Below, piece by piece: positions 16,610-24,888 of a DNA stretch of 64,000 nucleotides. The translations under genes and the position numbers were made by a program. Position 1 is the first letter of the stretch; the number at the start of each line of letters is the position of its first letter. Below the pieces are notes generated by a model. It saw only the letters and a program-made list of their open reading frames with translations. It did no database searches and was not told the origin of the DNA. This DNA is from Bradyrhizobium sp. CSS354 (lineage in GTDB: Bacteria; Pseudomonadota; Alphaproteobacteria; Rhizobiales; Xanthobacteraceae): NCBI RefSeq assembly GCF_029051725.1, contig NZ_JAACFU010000014.1, positions 62,001-126,000 of the forward strand, read 5' to 3'.

Positions 16610-18016
16610 CTAGCGTCCGTCCGGCGTGCGGACGCCGGCCCAGCTGTCGCGAACCTGTTGGTAGTGAACGCTGGGATCGTAGACCGTGGTGTTGAGGCCG
16701 AGGACCTGCGGCGCGAGACGACCGACCGCATTGAGCACCGAATAGGACGCCACCACGCGGTCATGCTGGGCAGTGACGAGCGCAACGCGTGCGTTCACCA
16801 GCGCCTGCTGCGCGTTGAGCACGTCCAGCGTGGTACGCTGGCCGGCCTTGGCTTCTTCGCGCACGCCGTTCAGCGCGATCTCGGAGGCCGTGACCTGCGC
16901 CTGCGCAGATTGTACCTGCGCCTTGCCGGCTTCCAACTGCCCCCAGGCCTGCACGACGTTGGCGCGGGTCTGATCGCGGGTGGTTTCGAGATTCAGGCGC
17001 TGCTGCGCCAGGTTCTCTTTGGACTGCCGGATCAGCGAATATTCTGCGCCGCCCTGATAGATCGGTATGGAAGCTGTCGCGATGGCGGACGCGGTATTCG
17101 TTCGGAAGACATTCAGAGTCTGCTGGTACGACGTGCTGACAGCAGCCTGGACGGTGACCGTCGGCAGCAGCGCGCCCTCGTTGATCTTGACCTGGAGATA
17201 GTTGACGTCGATCCCGAACATCGAAGCCGTGACGTTGGGGTTCTCCACCAGGCTGAGACCGACGGCGGAGGCGAGCGTCGCGGGCAGAAATCGATCGACC
17301 GGCGAGCCCGGTGCCAGGTTCGTCGGCTCGTTGCCGATGATCCGGCGAAAATTCGCGCGCGTCGTCGTGAGATTCGATTCGGCAGTCAGGGCCTGGGTCC
17401 TGCCGGCCGCGAGCTGCGCTTCGGATTGCGCCACGTCCGTGCGCGTCACTTCGCCGACATTGAAGCGATCACGGGTTTGCTTGAGCGTCTGTTCGAGCAC
17501 GCGCACGTTGCTGCGCTGAACTTCGAGAGTCGCCGAATCACGCAGGAAGTCCATGTAGGTCGTGGCAGCCTGCAGCAGGACCGTCTGCTCGAGCACACGC
17601 AACGCCTCGCGGGACCCCGAGACCTGACTCTCCGCCGCACGCGTCCTGTTGGCGGTCTGATTGCCGTTGTAGAGCGTCTGGTTGACGGTCAAGCTGGCGC
17701 TGTTGGGCTGAAGCGGCTGCGTGGAAAGGGGGTTGTTGCTGTGGATCGTTGGGCCCTTCTGCGTCTGTTGGATATCCTGATATTGATAGCCGGTGCCGAG
17801 GGTCACGTTGACCTTGGGGCGGTAGCCCGACAGCGCCTGCGGCACGTTCTCGTCGGTCGAGCGCGCCTGGGCGCGCTGCGCGTTGAGCTGCGGATTGTTC
17901 TGATAGGCGCGCACCAGCGCAGCCTCGATCGTATCCGCCAAGGCAGGCGTCGGCGCGGCAAGCGCCAGCAGCAGGACCGAAACCGCTGCTCCGGTGAAGA
18001 GCTTCACCCCATGCAT
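16610..18016 (-). CDS. tolC: TolC-family outer-membrane channel protein
   Basis: 468-residue outer-membrane efflux protein with a signal peptide (cleavage near ALADTIEAAL). It starts with the family pattern DTIEAALVRAYQNNPQLNAQRAQ, and the two internal helical-hairpin repeats of OEP proteins are visible (QPNSASLTVNQTLYNGNQT and SIPIYQGGAEYSLIRQSKE). It should form the trimeric exit duct for type I secretion or efflux. Only the Pcm-like gene lies upstream on the same strand; its partner pumps are not adjacent. Confidence 0.93.
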   Translation of the reverse strand: MHGVKLFTGAAVSVLLLALAAPTPALADTIEAALVRAYQNNPQLNAQRAQARSTDENVPQALSGYRPKVNVTLGTGYQYQDIQQTQKGPTIHSNNPLSTQPLQPNSASLTVNQTLYNGNQTANRTRAAESQVSGSREALRVLEQTVLLQAATTYMDFLRDSATLEVQRSNVRVLEQTLKQTRDRFNVGEVTRTDVAQSEAQLAAGRTQALTAESNLTTTRANFRRIIGNEPTNLAPGSPVDRFLPATLASAVGLSLVENPNVTASMFGIDVNYLQVKINEGALLPTVTVQAAVSTSYQQTLNVFRTNTASAIATASIPIYQGGAEYSLIRQSKENLAQQRLNLETTRDQTRANVVQAWGQLEAGKAQVQSAQAQVTASEIALNGVREEAKAGQRTTLDVLNAQQALVNARVALVTAQHDRVVASYSVLNAVGRLAPQVLGLNTTVYDPSVHYQQVRDSWAGVRTPDGR

Positions 18017-18229
18017 CCAAAAATTCCGTTCATTCTAACGCCCGGCTCGTGCCCGCGAGCTGGGTTACCGTCTACGAGTGGAGTCGTTGCCCCGTCGCAA
18101 CATAGGACGCGGTCAAGCGCGACGGAACTACCTGAGGGGTGTCCGCAGTGGAAACTCTTCACGTGCAGCATCCCGGCCACACTTCTGATTCAGAACGGGA
18201 TTTTAACGGGCTAAAGCCGCTATCGGCCG

Positions 18230-18892
18230 TCAGAACACGAAGGCGGCGGCCCGTTCCAGCCCGGGAAGGACCGGGGCCGCGGCATCGAACAGCGCCCGAT
18301 GGCCGAATTCGCCGTGGGTATGGGTCACGATCATGGCTCGCGGCGGCCTGGATTCGGCCGAAACCCCCAGCAGGCGCCCACCCTCCTTGAGCTGCCCGAG
18401 CAGCCCTGCCGGCGTCACCTCGGTGGCGCCGTTGAGGACGATCACATCATAGGGGCCAGCAGCGGGATCACCCTCGGTACAGGCCGCGGCCTTGCAGGCC
18501 ACGTTAGCGAGCCCGAGGGCGGCGAAGACGTCATTGGCCTTCTTGGCCAGCGCCGAATCGCATTCCGTCGCGGTGACCTGGCGGGCGAGCTTGGCGGTCA
18601 GCGCAGCGAGATAGCCCGTGGCGCAGCCGACGACCAGCACGTTGTCACCCTCGCCGATCTCGGCGGCCTGGAGCAGCTTGCCGGTCAGCTGCGGCTTCAT
18701 CAGGAACCGCTTGCCGCCCCCCTCGCTGACGTCGAGATCGAGGTCGAGATACGCCAATGCCTGCCGGCTGGCCGGCACGAAGGCCTCGCGCGGAACCGTG
18801 AGCATGGCGTCGAGAACACGACGGTCGGTGACGTCACTGGTGCGCACCTGGCCATCGACCATTTTTAGGCGCGCCGTCGAGAAAACGGACAT
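18230..18892 (-). CDS. Protein-L-isoaspartate O-methyltransferase family protein
   Basis: 220-residue class I SAM-dependent methyltransferase of the PCMT family. Segments seen are MVDGQVRTSDVTDRRVL, VPREAFVP, and the SAM-binding loop NVLVVGCATGYLAALTAKL near residues 80-98. In canonical enzymes the loop is VLEIGTGSGY, so this belongs to the divergent alphaproteobacterial branch found upstream of tolC; whether it still repairs isoaspartate is uncertain. ATG 18892 was chosen by homology; the frame is open to 19012. Confidence 0.82.
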   Translation of the reverse strand: MSVFSTARLKMVDGQVRTSDVTDRRVLDAMLTVPREAFVPASRQALAYLDLDLDVSEGGGKRFLMKPQLTGKLLQAAEIGEGDNVLVVGCATGYLAALTAKLARQVTATECDSALAKKANDVFAALGLANVACKAAACTEGDPAAGPYDVIVLNGATEVTPAGLLGQLKEGGRLLGVSAESRPPRAMIVTHTHGEFGHRALFDAAAPVLPGLERAAAFVF

Positions 18893-19027
18893 TTGCGGAC
18901 CCTGCAAGGCGGACGATGCCGCGGACGAAAGTTGGCGGCATCTTTGGAACAGGCCCTGCGAAAACGCAACATGGCTCTGGCCCCGCGAACCGGGCCCTTC
19001 CGCAACTCGCAATGTCGAGGGCGAGGC

Positions 19028-19207
19028 CTATTCGATCGTGACCGCGAGACGGCCGATCAATGCGGCGACTTCATCCAGCCGTGCCGAATCGTGGGTCTCG
19101 ACCGCGCGCGCCAGACAGGCGAGGCATTCGTCATCGCTGAGTTCGGGGATGTCCGCCGGCAAAATGGAGGGAGCCAGCGGGGAACGGTCGACCTGGATGT
19201 CTCGCAT
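19028..19207 (-). CDS. Small hypothetical protein (59 aa)
   Basis: A short ORF beginning MRDIQVDRSPLAPSILPADI, followed by an acidic and helical stretch (PELSDDECLACLARAVET), and ending LIGRLAVTIE. It has a strong ribosome-binding site (AGGAGCTG) 6 bp upstream of the ATG. No known domain was recognised. It lies upstream of the PCMT-family gene on the same strand, separated by 135 bp. Confidence 0.62.
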   Translation of the reverse strand: MRDIQVDRSPLAPSILPADIPELSDDECLACLARAVETHDSARLDEVAALIGRLAVTIE

Positions 19208-19382
19208 GGGAATCAGCTCCTAAAAGACCGGCCTCTGGAAGCTCGATTTCAATTGAGTCGTTTTGGCGTCACCGCTGAGGATGCCGGCTCGCCCCGGTAC
19301 ACATCTAATTGAGAATTTGCCGCAACGAGATCGCACGCCAGATCAGAGTCTGGACGCAAGCCACTGAAAATGAAGCGGAATT

Positions 19383-19457
19383 TGGCTCCCCGGGCTGGAT
19401 TCGAACCAGCGACCATCCGATTAACAGTCGGATGCTCTACCGCTGAGCTACCGAGGA
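19383..19457 (-). tRNA. tRNA-Asn (GTT)
   Basis: On the reverse strand the sequence from TCCTCGGTAGCTCAG through GGTTCGAATCC to the encoded CCA folds into a full cloverleaf. The acceptor is TCCTCGG/CCGGGGA and the D-arm is GCTC/GAGC. The anticodon stem is ATCCGA/TCGGAT with loop CTGTTAA, giving anticodon GTT. The T-arm has GGTTCGAATCC. No integrase or direct repeat of the 3' end was seen nearby. Confidence 0.97.
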
Positions 19458-19591
19458 AAAGGGCGAACCCGTCGTTCGCGCGCGGCTGCGTATAACAAAG
19501 CCGCTTGCGCTTGCAAAGGACGAATTCGCTATCTGGCACATTGCGGCGAGGAAGGGCGCATGGCCCCTCCTCCGCCTGACCTCAGGTCAAG

Positions 19592-19960
19592 TTACTCGGC
19601 GACGAACGAAGTGGTCTTGGTGCCGGAATCGTAGCGCAGCCGGAGCGCGGTGAACTTGCAGAGGTTGACGTTCTTCCAGAGCACGGTCTCGTCATAGTTC
19701 TGCCAGTCGACGCGGACGTTCCAGACACAGCCATCGTCATCATCGTCGAACTCGACATAGGTGCTCGCCTGGTTCTGCAAAACCTTCTCCAACTCGTTGT
19801 CCCATTCGTCCATGCCATCGTCCGGGGCGTTGAAGCCCAGGAATTTGATGGCATAGCCGGTCTCGTTGACGACGGTGACGTTGCGGGCGTCAGCCGCGAA
19901 CGACGGCGCGGCGGCGATCGATAGACCGATCGCGATCAGTGCAGACAGAAAATACTTCAT
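19592..19960 (-). CDS. Small secreted hypothetical protein
   Basis: 122-residue protein with a clear signal peptide (MKYFLSALIAIGLSIAAAP, cleavage after SFAA). The mature part starts RNVTVVNETGYAIKFLGFNA, has an acidic cluster (EFDDDDDG), and two cysteines (GCVWNVRV and NLCKF) that could form one disulfide. The fold looks like a small beta-rich periplasmic domain; no function is assigned. A good ribosome-binding site (GGGGGAA) precedes ATG 19960. The open frame upstream to 20173 has no signal peptide and is discounted. Confidence 0.78.
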   Translation of the reverse strand: MKYFLSALIAIGLSIAAAPSFAADARNVTVVNETGYAIKFLGFNAPDDGMDEWDNELEKVLQNQASTYVEFDDDDDGCVWNVRVDWQNYDETVLWKNVNLCKFTALRLRYDSGTKTTSFVAE

Positions 19961-20097
19961 ATCAAATTCCCCCGATCGAAACGGGCTTTCGGTGCCTGAC
20001 GTCGATCGGCGCAGGCGCCGCGGCAACCAATGGCGTTGCCTTGAAGGATTCGTCGGAGGCGCAATCGAAAGGTTCGAGACGCGATCGATCCGCCTCC

Positions 20098-20131
20098 GGC
20101 TCGTTGCACGACGCGAGACGCGCAACGAGCC
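20098..20131. terminator. Hairpin downstream of the flotillin operon
   Basis: Perfect 10-bp inverted repeat, GGCTCGTTGC and GCAACGAGCC, with a 14-nt loop, about 45 bp after the flotillin stop. There is no T-tract on the reverse strand, so it may be a weak terminator, an mRNA 3' stabiliser, or an element upstream of the secreted-protein gene. Confidence 0.4.
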
Positions 20132-20173
20132 AATTCTTATCGATTCGAATTCTCCGCAGCAATGAACCGGCAT

Positions 20174-21868
20174 TCATAGATCGGCGCGGTTTGTTGTCTC
20201 CGGCGCGGGCGCCGGCACCGCGGCGCCATTGCTCTTCCCCGTCACGGCGCCGACCAGCGCCTTTACGGGATCCTCGCCCGGCGCAAAGCCGCTCTGGCGC
20301 AGGATCTCGTCGATCATCGGACGCAGCGCGTGCACCTTGAGGAGTTCGCCGGCAAGCCCCTCGCCGAAGCCGACATTGCCTCCGCCGACGCCATTGCCGC
20401 CGAACGCCCCGCCGGTATGGAGGATGCGGACGTCCTTCAGGTTTCCGATGGGCTTGACCATTTCGGCCAGCGCCGACGGCATGATCTCGATCCGCTTCTT
20501 GGCGAGTTCGAAGTCGATGACGTTGGCCCCCAGCTTGTTCTGTGCCTCGTTCTTGAGTGTGATGATTGCGGCCTCGGCCTCGCCGATATTCCTGACGCCA
20601 ACCGCCTTGATCTTGTTGGACTCGGCTTCGGCGGTGGCCAGCGTCTTGGTGGCCTCGGCGCGATCGAGCGCGGCCTTCTTCTCGGCTTCGGCCGCAACGA
20701 TCACCTCGGTGGATTTTCGCTCGGCCTCGGTGCGCGCGGCGAGCACCTGGGTGAGACGGGCACGATCGGCAACCTCGACGGCGCGGGCGGTCACGACCTT
20801 TTCTTCCGCGGAAACGGCGACCGCTTCGGCCGTCTTGGCCTCGGTCAGGGCTTCCGAGGTCTGCTTGCTCTTGGACGCGATCTGGATCTCGTTCTCCTGG
20901 GTGGCGATCTGGATCTCGCGCTGCGCATCGGTCTTGCGCTTGTTGATCGCCAGGTCAGATTCGATCACTGCGGTTTCCTTCACCTGCTTGGCGCCCGCCT
21001 CCTTCTCGGCGACCGCCCGGTCGGTATCGATGCGGGCATTCTCCTCGGTCAGGCGTGCGGTTTGGGTCGCGGTTGCGACCTCGGCGCGGGTGCTCGCAGT
21101 TTTGTTGGCGATGTCGCGCTCCTGCGACAGTTCGGCCTCCTTCTTGGTCCGCTCGATCGTCAGGGTCTGCTGCCGCGCCTCGAGGTCCTTCTGTGCGATC
21201 GCGACCTCGTTGTCGCGCACAATGGCGTTGCGGTCGCGGCGACGAGTCTCGGTGACCGTCTTCAATTGGGTGAGACCTTCAGCGTCGAAGAAATTCTCCG
21301 GATTGAAGAATTTGACGTCGGTCTGGTCGAGTTTGGTCAGGGACACCGATTCAAGCTCGAGGCCGTTCGATTTCACGTCGGACTCGACCGTGGCCTGCAC
21401 GTGCTTGACGAAGTCGGAGCGCTTCTCCTGGAGCTCGAGGATACTCATGGTGGCCGCCACCGAACGCAGACCGTCGACAAATTTCGCCTCGACCTGGTTG
21501 CGCAGCGCCTCGGCGTCGTTGGTCAGCGCGCCCAGCGTCTGGCTCGCCAGCGCGATGCTCTCATCGTCCGGGCGAACGCGCACGTAGAATTCGGCGACGA
21601 TATCGACGCGCAAGCGATCCCTGGTGATCAGGGATTCCCGCTCCTTGCGCTCGACGGTCAGTCGCAGCGTCTTCAAATTGACGCTGGCATAGGAGTGGAA
21701 GATCGGCAGGATCATGGCGCCGCCGTCGAGCACGACCTTCTTGCCGCCGAGGCCGGTGCGCACGAAGGCCTCGTCGCGGGTGGCGCGCTTGTAGAGAATG
21801 GTGAAGACGATCCCGAGGACGACGATCAGCGCGACGCCGATCATGGCCGGGACTGCGATGTCGAACAT
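20174..21868 (-). CDS. Flotillin/YqiK-like SPFH-domain membrane protein
   Basis: 564 residues: an N-terminal membrane helix (about residues 6-27), an SPFH/band-7 domain (to about residue 190, containing FVRTGLGGKKVVLDGG), then a very long coiled coil rich in Ala/Glu/Lys/Arg (about 195-470, with many AEAEKKAA-type repeats), and a Gly-rich C-terminus. This is the flotillin/YqiK layout of scaffold proteins in ordered membrane domains. ATG 21868 has GGAG 9 bp upstream; the TTG 12 bp earlier is less likely. It is the last gene of the PspA-YqiJ-flotillin operon. Confidence 0.92.
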   Translation of the reverse strand: MFDIAVPAMIGVALIVVLGIVFTILYKRATRDEAFVRTGLGGKKVVLDGGAMILPIFHSYASVNLKTLRLTVERKERESLITRDRLRVDIVAEFYVRVRPDDESIALASQTLGALTNDAEALRNQVEAKFVDGLRSVAATMSILELQEKRSDFVKHVQATVESDVKSNGLELESVSLTKLDQTDVKFFNPENFFDAEGLTQLKTVTETRRRDRNAIVRDNEVAIAQKDLEARQQTLTIERTKKEAELSQERDIANKTASTRAEVATATQTARLTEENARIDTDRAVAEKEAGAKQVKETAVIESDLAINKRKTDAQREIQIATQENEIQIASKSKQTSEALTEAKTAEAVAVSAEEKVVTARAVEVADRARLTQVLAARTEAERKSTEVIVAAEAEKKAALDRAEATKTLATAEAESNKIKAVGVRNIGEAEAAIITLKNEAQNKLGANVIDFELAKKRIEIMPSALAEMVKPIGNLKDVRILHTGGAFGGNGVGGGNVGFGEGLAGELLKVHALRPMIDEILRQSGFAPGEDPVKALVGAVTGKSNGAAVPAPAPETTNRADL

Positions 21869-21894
21869 GATGTTCTCCAATTAATAAATGACTG

Positions 21895-22554
21895 CTAGCT
21901 GCTTAGAGTGGGTTTGGACGGCTTGAGTTCATCGTCGGCCTTCACCGCCACGAAGCGGGTGCCGGCGCGATCGACCAGCAGGACCATGGTTCCCTGCGGC
22001 AGGGGCGACGATGACGGTGCGGCAACCGCCCAGACGAAATGCCGGTTACCGTGAACGTCGGCGACGCTGACGCGGCCGGGCGGTCCCTGGTCGAGCGGAC
22101 CAATGACGACCTCGCCGACGCGGCCGACGAGATCGCCGAGGCCGACCGCATAGCTTTCGTCTTTGGGAATGGCCCGCGCGATGGCGCGGCTGGTGGCGCG
22201 AACGAGCGGAACCGAGACGACGACCGCCCCTACCGAGGCGACCGTCGCTGGTAAGGGACCGGCCACCATCCGTGCGATGTCCTGGATCAGGAAGCCGGTG
22301 ATTGAGAAGGCACCGAGCAGCAACAGCAGGAAAATCAGCAGCGGCACGCCGCCGAGATTGATCCAGGAGATGGCGTTGACGACGCCATTGTCGCTGGGAT
22401 GACCGAAATCGATGGTGGTGCCGAGCATTTCGCTCAGGGAGGCCCCGACCAGCATCGAGACCACTTCGATCGAGCCGACAATGAGGATCATGGCCGCCGC
22501 GATCGCGAACGGCCTGACCTCGGGCGACATGACATGTTCGAGCAGTGCGCTCAT
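21895..22554 (-). CDS. YqiJ-like membrane protein with C-terminal OB-fold (NfeD-type)
   Basis: 219 residues. Two membrane segments are evident (about 17-40 and 70-92) plus a short hydrophobic run at 100-118, followed by a C-terminal beta-rich OB-fold (GLGDLVGRVGEVVIGPLDQG and onward). YqiJ/NfeD proteins are the standard partners of flotillins, and the gene sits between pspA (10 bp upstream) and flotillin (26 bp downstream). Confidence 0.85.
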   Translation of the reverse strand: MSALLEHVMSPEVRPFAIAAAMILIVGSIEVVSMLVGASLSEMLGTTIDFGHPSDNGVVNAISWINLGGVPLLIFLLLLLGAFSITGFLIQDIARMVAGPLPATVASVGAVVVSVPLVRATSRAIARAIPKDESYAVGLGDLVGRVGEVVIGPLDQGPPGRVSVADVHGNRHFVWAVAAPSSSPLPQGTMVLLVDRAGTRFVAVKADDELKPSKPTLSS

Positions 22555-22564
22555 GACACAGGTC

Positions 22565-23728
22565 TCAGGAGCGCGACTTCAACCGGGCCAGCCTCGCTGC
22601 AATCTCCTTGTCGCGATGCAACGTGCTGAGCTCGTCGATGTCGCTCGAGAACGGGATGGATGCCGGAACGCCGGTGGCGCGCGCCACCGCCCTGCCCGCA
22701 CGCAGCGCCTTGGCCGCCGCCGAGGTGCCGCCGGGCTTCCGCAGTGAAGTCGAGGCCTGGTGACTTGCGGCCGCCTCGCTCTTTTCGAGGTCGGCGCGGC
22801 GCAGTTCGGCGTCCTGGAGCGCCGAGAGAACGGCACGCAGAGACGTCACGCACTGCTCGATCTTTTCGTTGTTCTCGTCGATGGCGCGGGAGAGCACCTC
22901 GAACTGGGCCTCCAGATCCATCTGCCGCGCGATGCCCGAGCGGGCGAGATCGTCGCGGCTATCAGCGATCGCGCCCTCGATCTTTGGAGCGAGATCGGTC
23001 ATCTCGCGCTCGATCTCGGTGCGGCGCGCGTTGAGGCGATATTCTTCGGCCCGCGCAGACGCGAGCGCATCTCGCGCCTCGGCCTCGGCGCGCTCGATCT
23101 CGCGGATGGCCTGTCCGACCACCCCAAGCTTGTTCTTGCCTTCGGCCTGCTCGATCGCGTCGTAGGCAATCCCGGCGATCAGGCGTCCGACCCGCGACAG
23201 GAAATTCTCGGGAGCGGCAGCGATGGTATCCATGGCGTTCTCCTCCTCTGGCAGATTGTTCGGCGTGACGCCGTAGTGAACTTCGAAACCGTCGTCGGTG
23301 CGGATCAGGTGCGCGGGCACGCTCTGCCCCCAGCCCTCGGCATAGCCGGCGTAGTCGAAGGGCACGCTGAAGCGCCCTTGCACGGTGGCAATCGAAATGG
23401 TGGCTGGACCTTTGATCTTGGCAAGCTTGTCGTCGAGCGGTAGGCGGCGCCCCTGGGCCGCGCGATAGTCGGCGCGGTCGCGCAGGCCCAGCGTCACCAG
23501 CCGCGAGGGCAGCGCGGTCTGTTTGCGGATTGGCTCATAGGCATGAGCATGCAGCAGGACGACGTTGGAACCCACGTTATGGCTCCGCGCCACCTCGTCC
23601 AGGATCTCCATCATGCGTTCATAGGCTCCGAACGTCGCCTCCAGCGCGGCCTTGGCGGCGGGGTCAGGCGCAAGTCGGTATCGCAGCGCCGATGGCGCGT
23701 TTCGGGGTGACGGGCTCACGGAAAGCAC
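22565..23728 (-). CDS. TnpB N-terminal-like domain fused in frame to a PspA/IM30 domain
   Basis: One open frame of 387 residues with two distinct halves. Residues 166-387 are a PspA/IM30 (ESCRT-III superfamily) coiled coil, starting MDTIAAAPENFLSRVGRLIA and containing AIREIERAEAEARDALASAR. Residues 15-160 match, as I recall the family, the N-terminal WED/REC region of TnpB (OrfB_IS605). Key segments are YRLAPDPAAKAALEATFGAY, LPSRLVTLGLRDRADYR, and ISIATVQGRFSVPFDYAGY. The match ends just where TnpB would enter its RuvC domain, which is absent. An excellent ribosome-binding site (GAGGAGGAG) precedes the internal ATG at 23233, so a separate 222-residue PspA is likely made. The upstream GTG start at 23728 has no good ribosome-binding site and lies in a hairpin. 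Confidence 0.75.
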   Translation of the reverse strand: MLSVSPSPRNAPSALRYRLAPDPAAKAALEATFGAYERMMEILDEVARSHNVGSNVVLLHAHAYEPIRKQTALPSRLVTLGLRDRADYRAAQGRRLPLDDKLAKIKGPATISIATVQGRFSVPFDYAGYAEGWGQSVPAHLIRTDDGFEVHYGVTPNNLPEEENAMDTIAAAPENFLSRVGRLIAGIAYDAIEQAEGKNKLGVVGQAIREIERAEAEARDALASARAEEYRLNARRTEIEREMTDLAPKIEGAIADSRDDLARSGIARQMDLEAQFEVLSRAIDENNEKIEQCVTSLRAVLSALQDAELRRADLEKSEAAASHQASTSLRKPGGTSAAAKALRAGRAVARATGVPASIPFSSDIDELSTLHRDKEIAARLARLKSRS

Positions 23729-23747
23729 TAAAGCACCATTTTAGTGC
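23725..23747. promoter_or_regulatory. Hairpin over the start of the TnpB-N::PspA frame
   Basis: GCACTAAA and TTTAGTGC, perfect 8-bp arms with a 7-nt loop. The GTG start codon at 23728 lies within one arm. It could be an operator or a translational control hairpin, or the remains of a transposon end. Confidence 0.4.
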
Positions 23748-23936
23748 CTTAGGAAGAGGAGGGTTGATCACGTTCCACTGATCCTTTGGCATCAGCGATT
23801 AGTCGAGGCGGCTGAAGTCTGCGTTCAAGCGCTTGATCACTTCTAAATCGCGGCCGACCAAGACTTCTTGCACGCGCGGGTTGCAATTTGAGACGAAATG
23901 GAGGGTCCCGGACAAGCGAAGCGCCGAGCCGGGAGC

Positions 23937-23963
23937 CCAGGAGCCAGGAGCCAGGAGCCAGGA
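23937..23963. repeat. Heptanucleotide tandem repeat
   Basis: Unit CCAGGAG repeated 3.9 times without mismatch, preceded by a degenerate copy (CCGGGAG). Such short tracts are prone to slippage, but no reading frame depends on it here. Confidence 0.85.
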
Positions 23964-24071
23964 AGTCGCACACACGCTGTGGCATCGGCTCCGGCTCAGC
24001 AGCGCACCGCTGAAGGAGCGCTGGGCTGCGTCCCGGGCACAAGACCGAGGTGGAGGCGCCCGCTCTCTCCA

Positions 24072-24157
24072 CGTCATTGCGAGGAGCTCTTGCGACGAAG
24101 CCGTCCAGATCCCTACCATGGAGGATTTTGGATTGCTTCGCTGCGCTCGCAATGACG
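24072..24157. repeat. Palindromic dispersed repeat (cgtcattgcgag type)
   Basis: Begins CGTCATTGCGAGGAGCTC and ends with GCGCTCGCAATGACG, so the outer 12 bases are inverted copies. This is a REP-like unit common in rhizobial intergenic DNA, different in sequence from the 'gtagcccgg' palindrome. Confidence 0.75.
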
Positions 24158-24261
24158 GAGCAAGCGGCATCGACGATCGCCAACAACTCCCATTCTGCGT
24201 CGCGGCCACAGCTTCGCGTCCTCGCGGCTTGACTCGCCCGAGCTTTGCTTCGTCTCGTACA

Positions 24262-24888
24262 CCCTCCTCGTCAGAGGGCGCAGGGAAGACCGGGTGCCGG
24301 CTGGCACCCACGGTCCACTGTGCGAAGGTTGCACTACAAGAGGCTGCACAGCGGCATACAGGTGAAGCCCAACACACGGCCTTCCCTGCGCAGTGGTTTG
24401 ACGGCTTATGCCGAGTTCTCCCCGGGGAGCGATGCACTATTGCCCCCGTCGCCTTGTGGATGGCTGATGCGGATGCCCGGTCGGGCAGCCCACATCACCA
24501 CAAGACTTGACGCACAGACCCCGGGCGTCAGGACGACACGGTTTTGCCGTACGCTGTCAGCACCGGTCGTGTGCGCGACGCCTTCGCTCACGGTTTCCCG
24601 CCCTGCGAGGCCCTTCGCGCCGATGCTGCCCGCGTCCACCGCAGCTCACCCCACGTTTCGTGACGATCGCGATACGCCCCTCTGACCGGGGTGAGGTGGC
24701 GACAAGATGCGATAAATCAGAATTTCTGTAAAGGCGAATATTTTCGCGCGAGCGGATTGACCTGTCGTTTGGGTGTTTTGCCCGTCGGGCGACGCAAGGT
24801 CTTGTAGCCCGGATGGAGCGCAGCGTGATCCGGGGGCCCTGTCTCCGCGGAACGAATCCCGGATTGCGCTTCGCTCCATCCGGGCTAC
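24262..24888 (-). repeat. 627-bp dispersed repeat, copy 2 (inverted partner of 4308-4933)
   Basis: Reverse complement of copy 1, from 'ccctcctcg' at 24262 to '...catccgggctac' at 24888. Its terminal palindrome unit is 24804-24888. Differences from copy 1 are few substitutions, one short cluster in the middle (around 24555-24565) and several single-base indels. Its outer end overlaps the last codons of ridA: the TAG stop at 24885-24887 is part of the conserved GTAGCCCGG end of the repeat. Confidence 0.9.

Larger units (their letters stand above)
23748..24261. other. Gene-free gap with nested repeats
   Basis: No supported gene. It contains a heptamer tandem repeat (CCAGGAG, 3.9 copies, 23937-23963) and a palindromic dispersed-repeat unit at 24072-24157, and it then runs into the 627-bp inverted-repeat copy. 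Short ORFs here change frame across repeat units and show no domain. Confidence 0.7.

Noticed and set aside
23937..23963. CRISPR-like repeat array
   Set aside because: The heptamer units are directly abutting with no spacers, and no cas gene is present. No CRISPR array was seen anywhere in the window.
22565..24261. A complete IS200/IS605-type transposon around the TnpB-like segment
   Set aside because: No TnpA, RuvC domain, zinc finger or matching right end is present. Only the N-terminal TnpB-like part remains, in frame with pspA.
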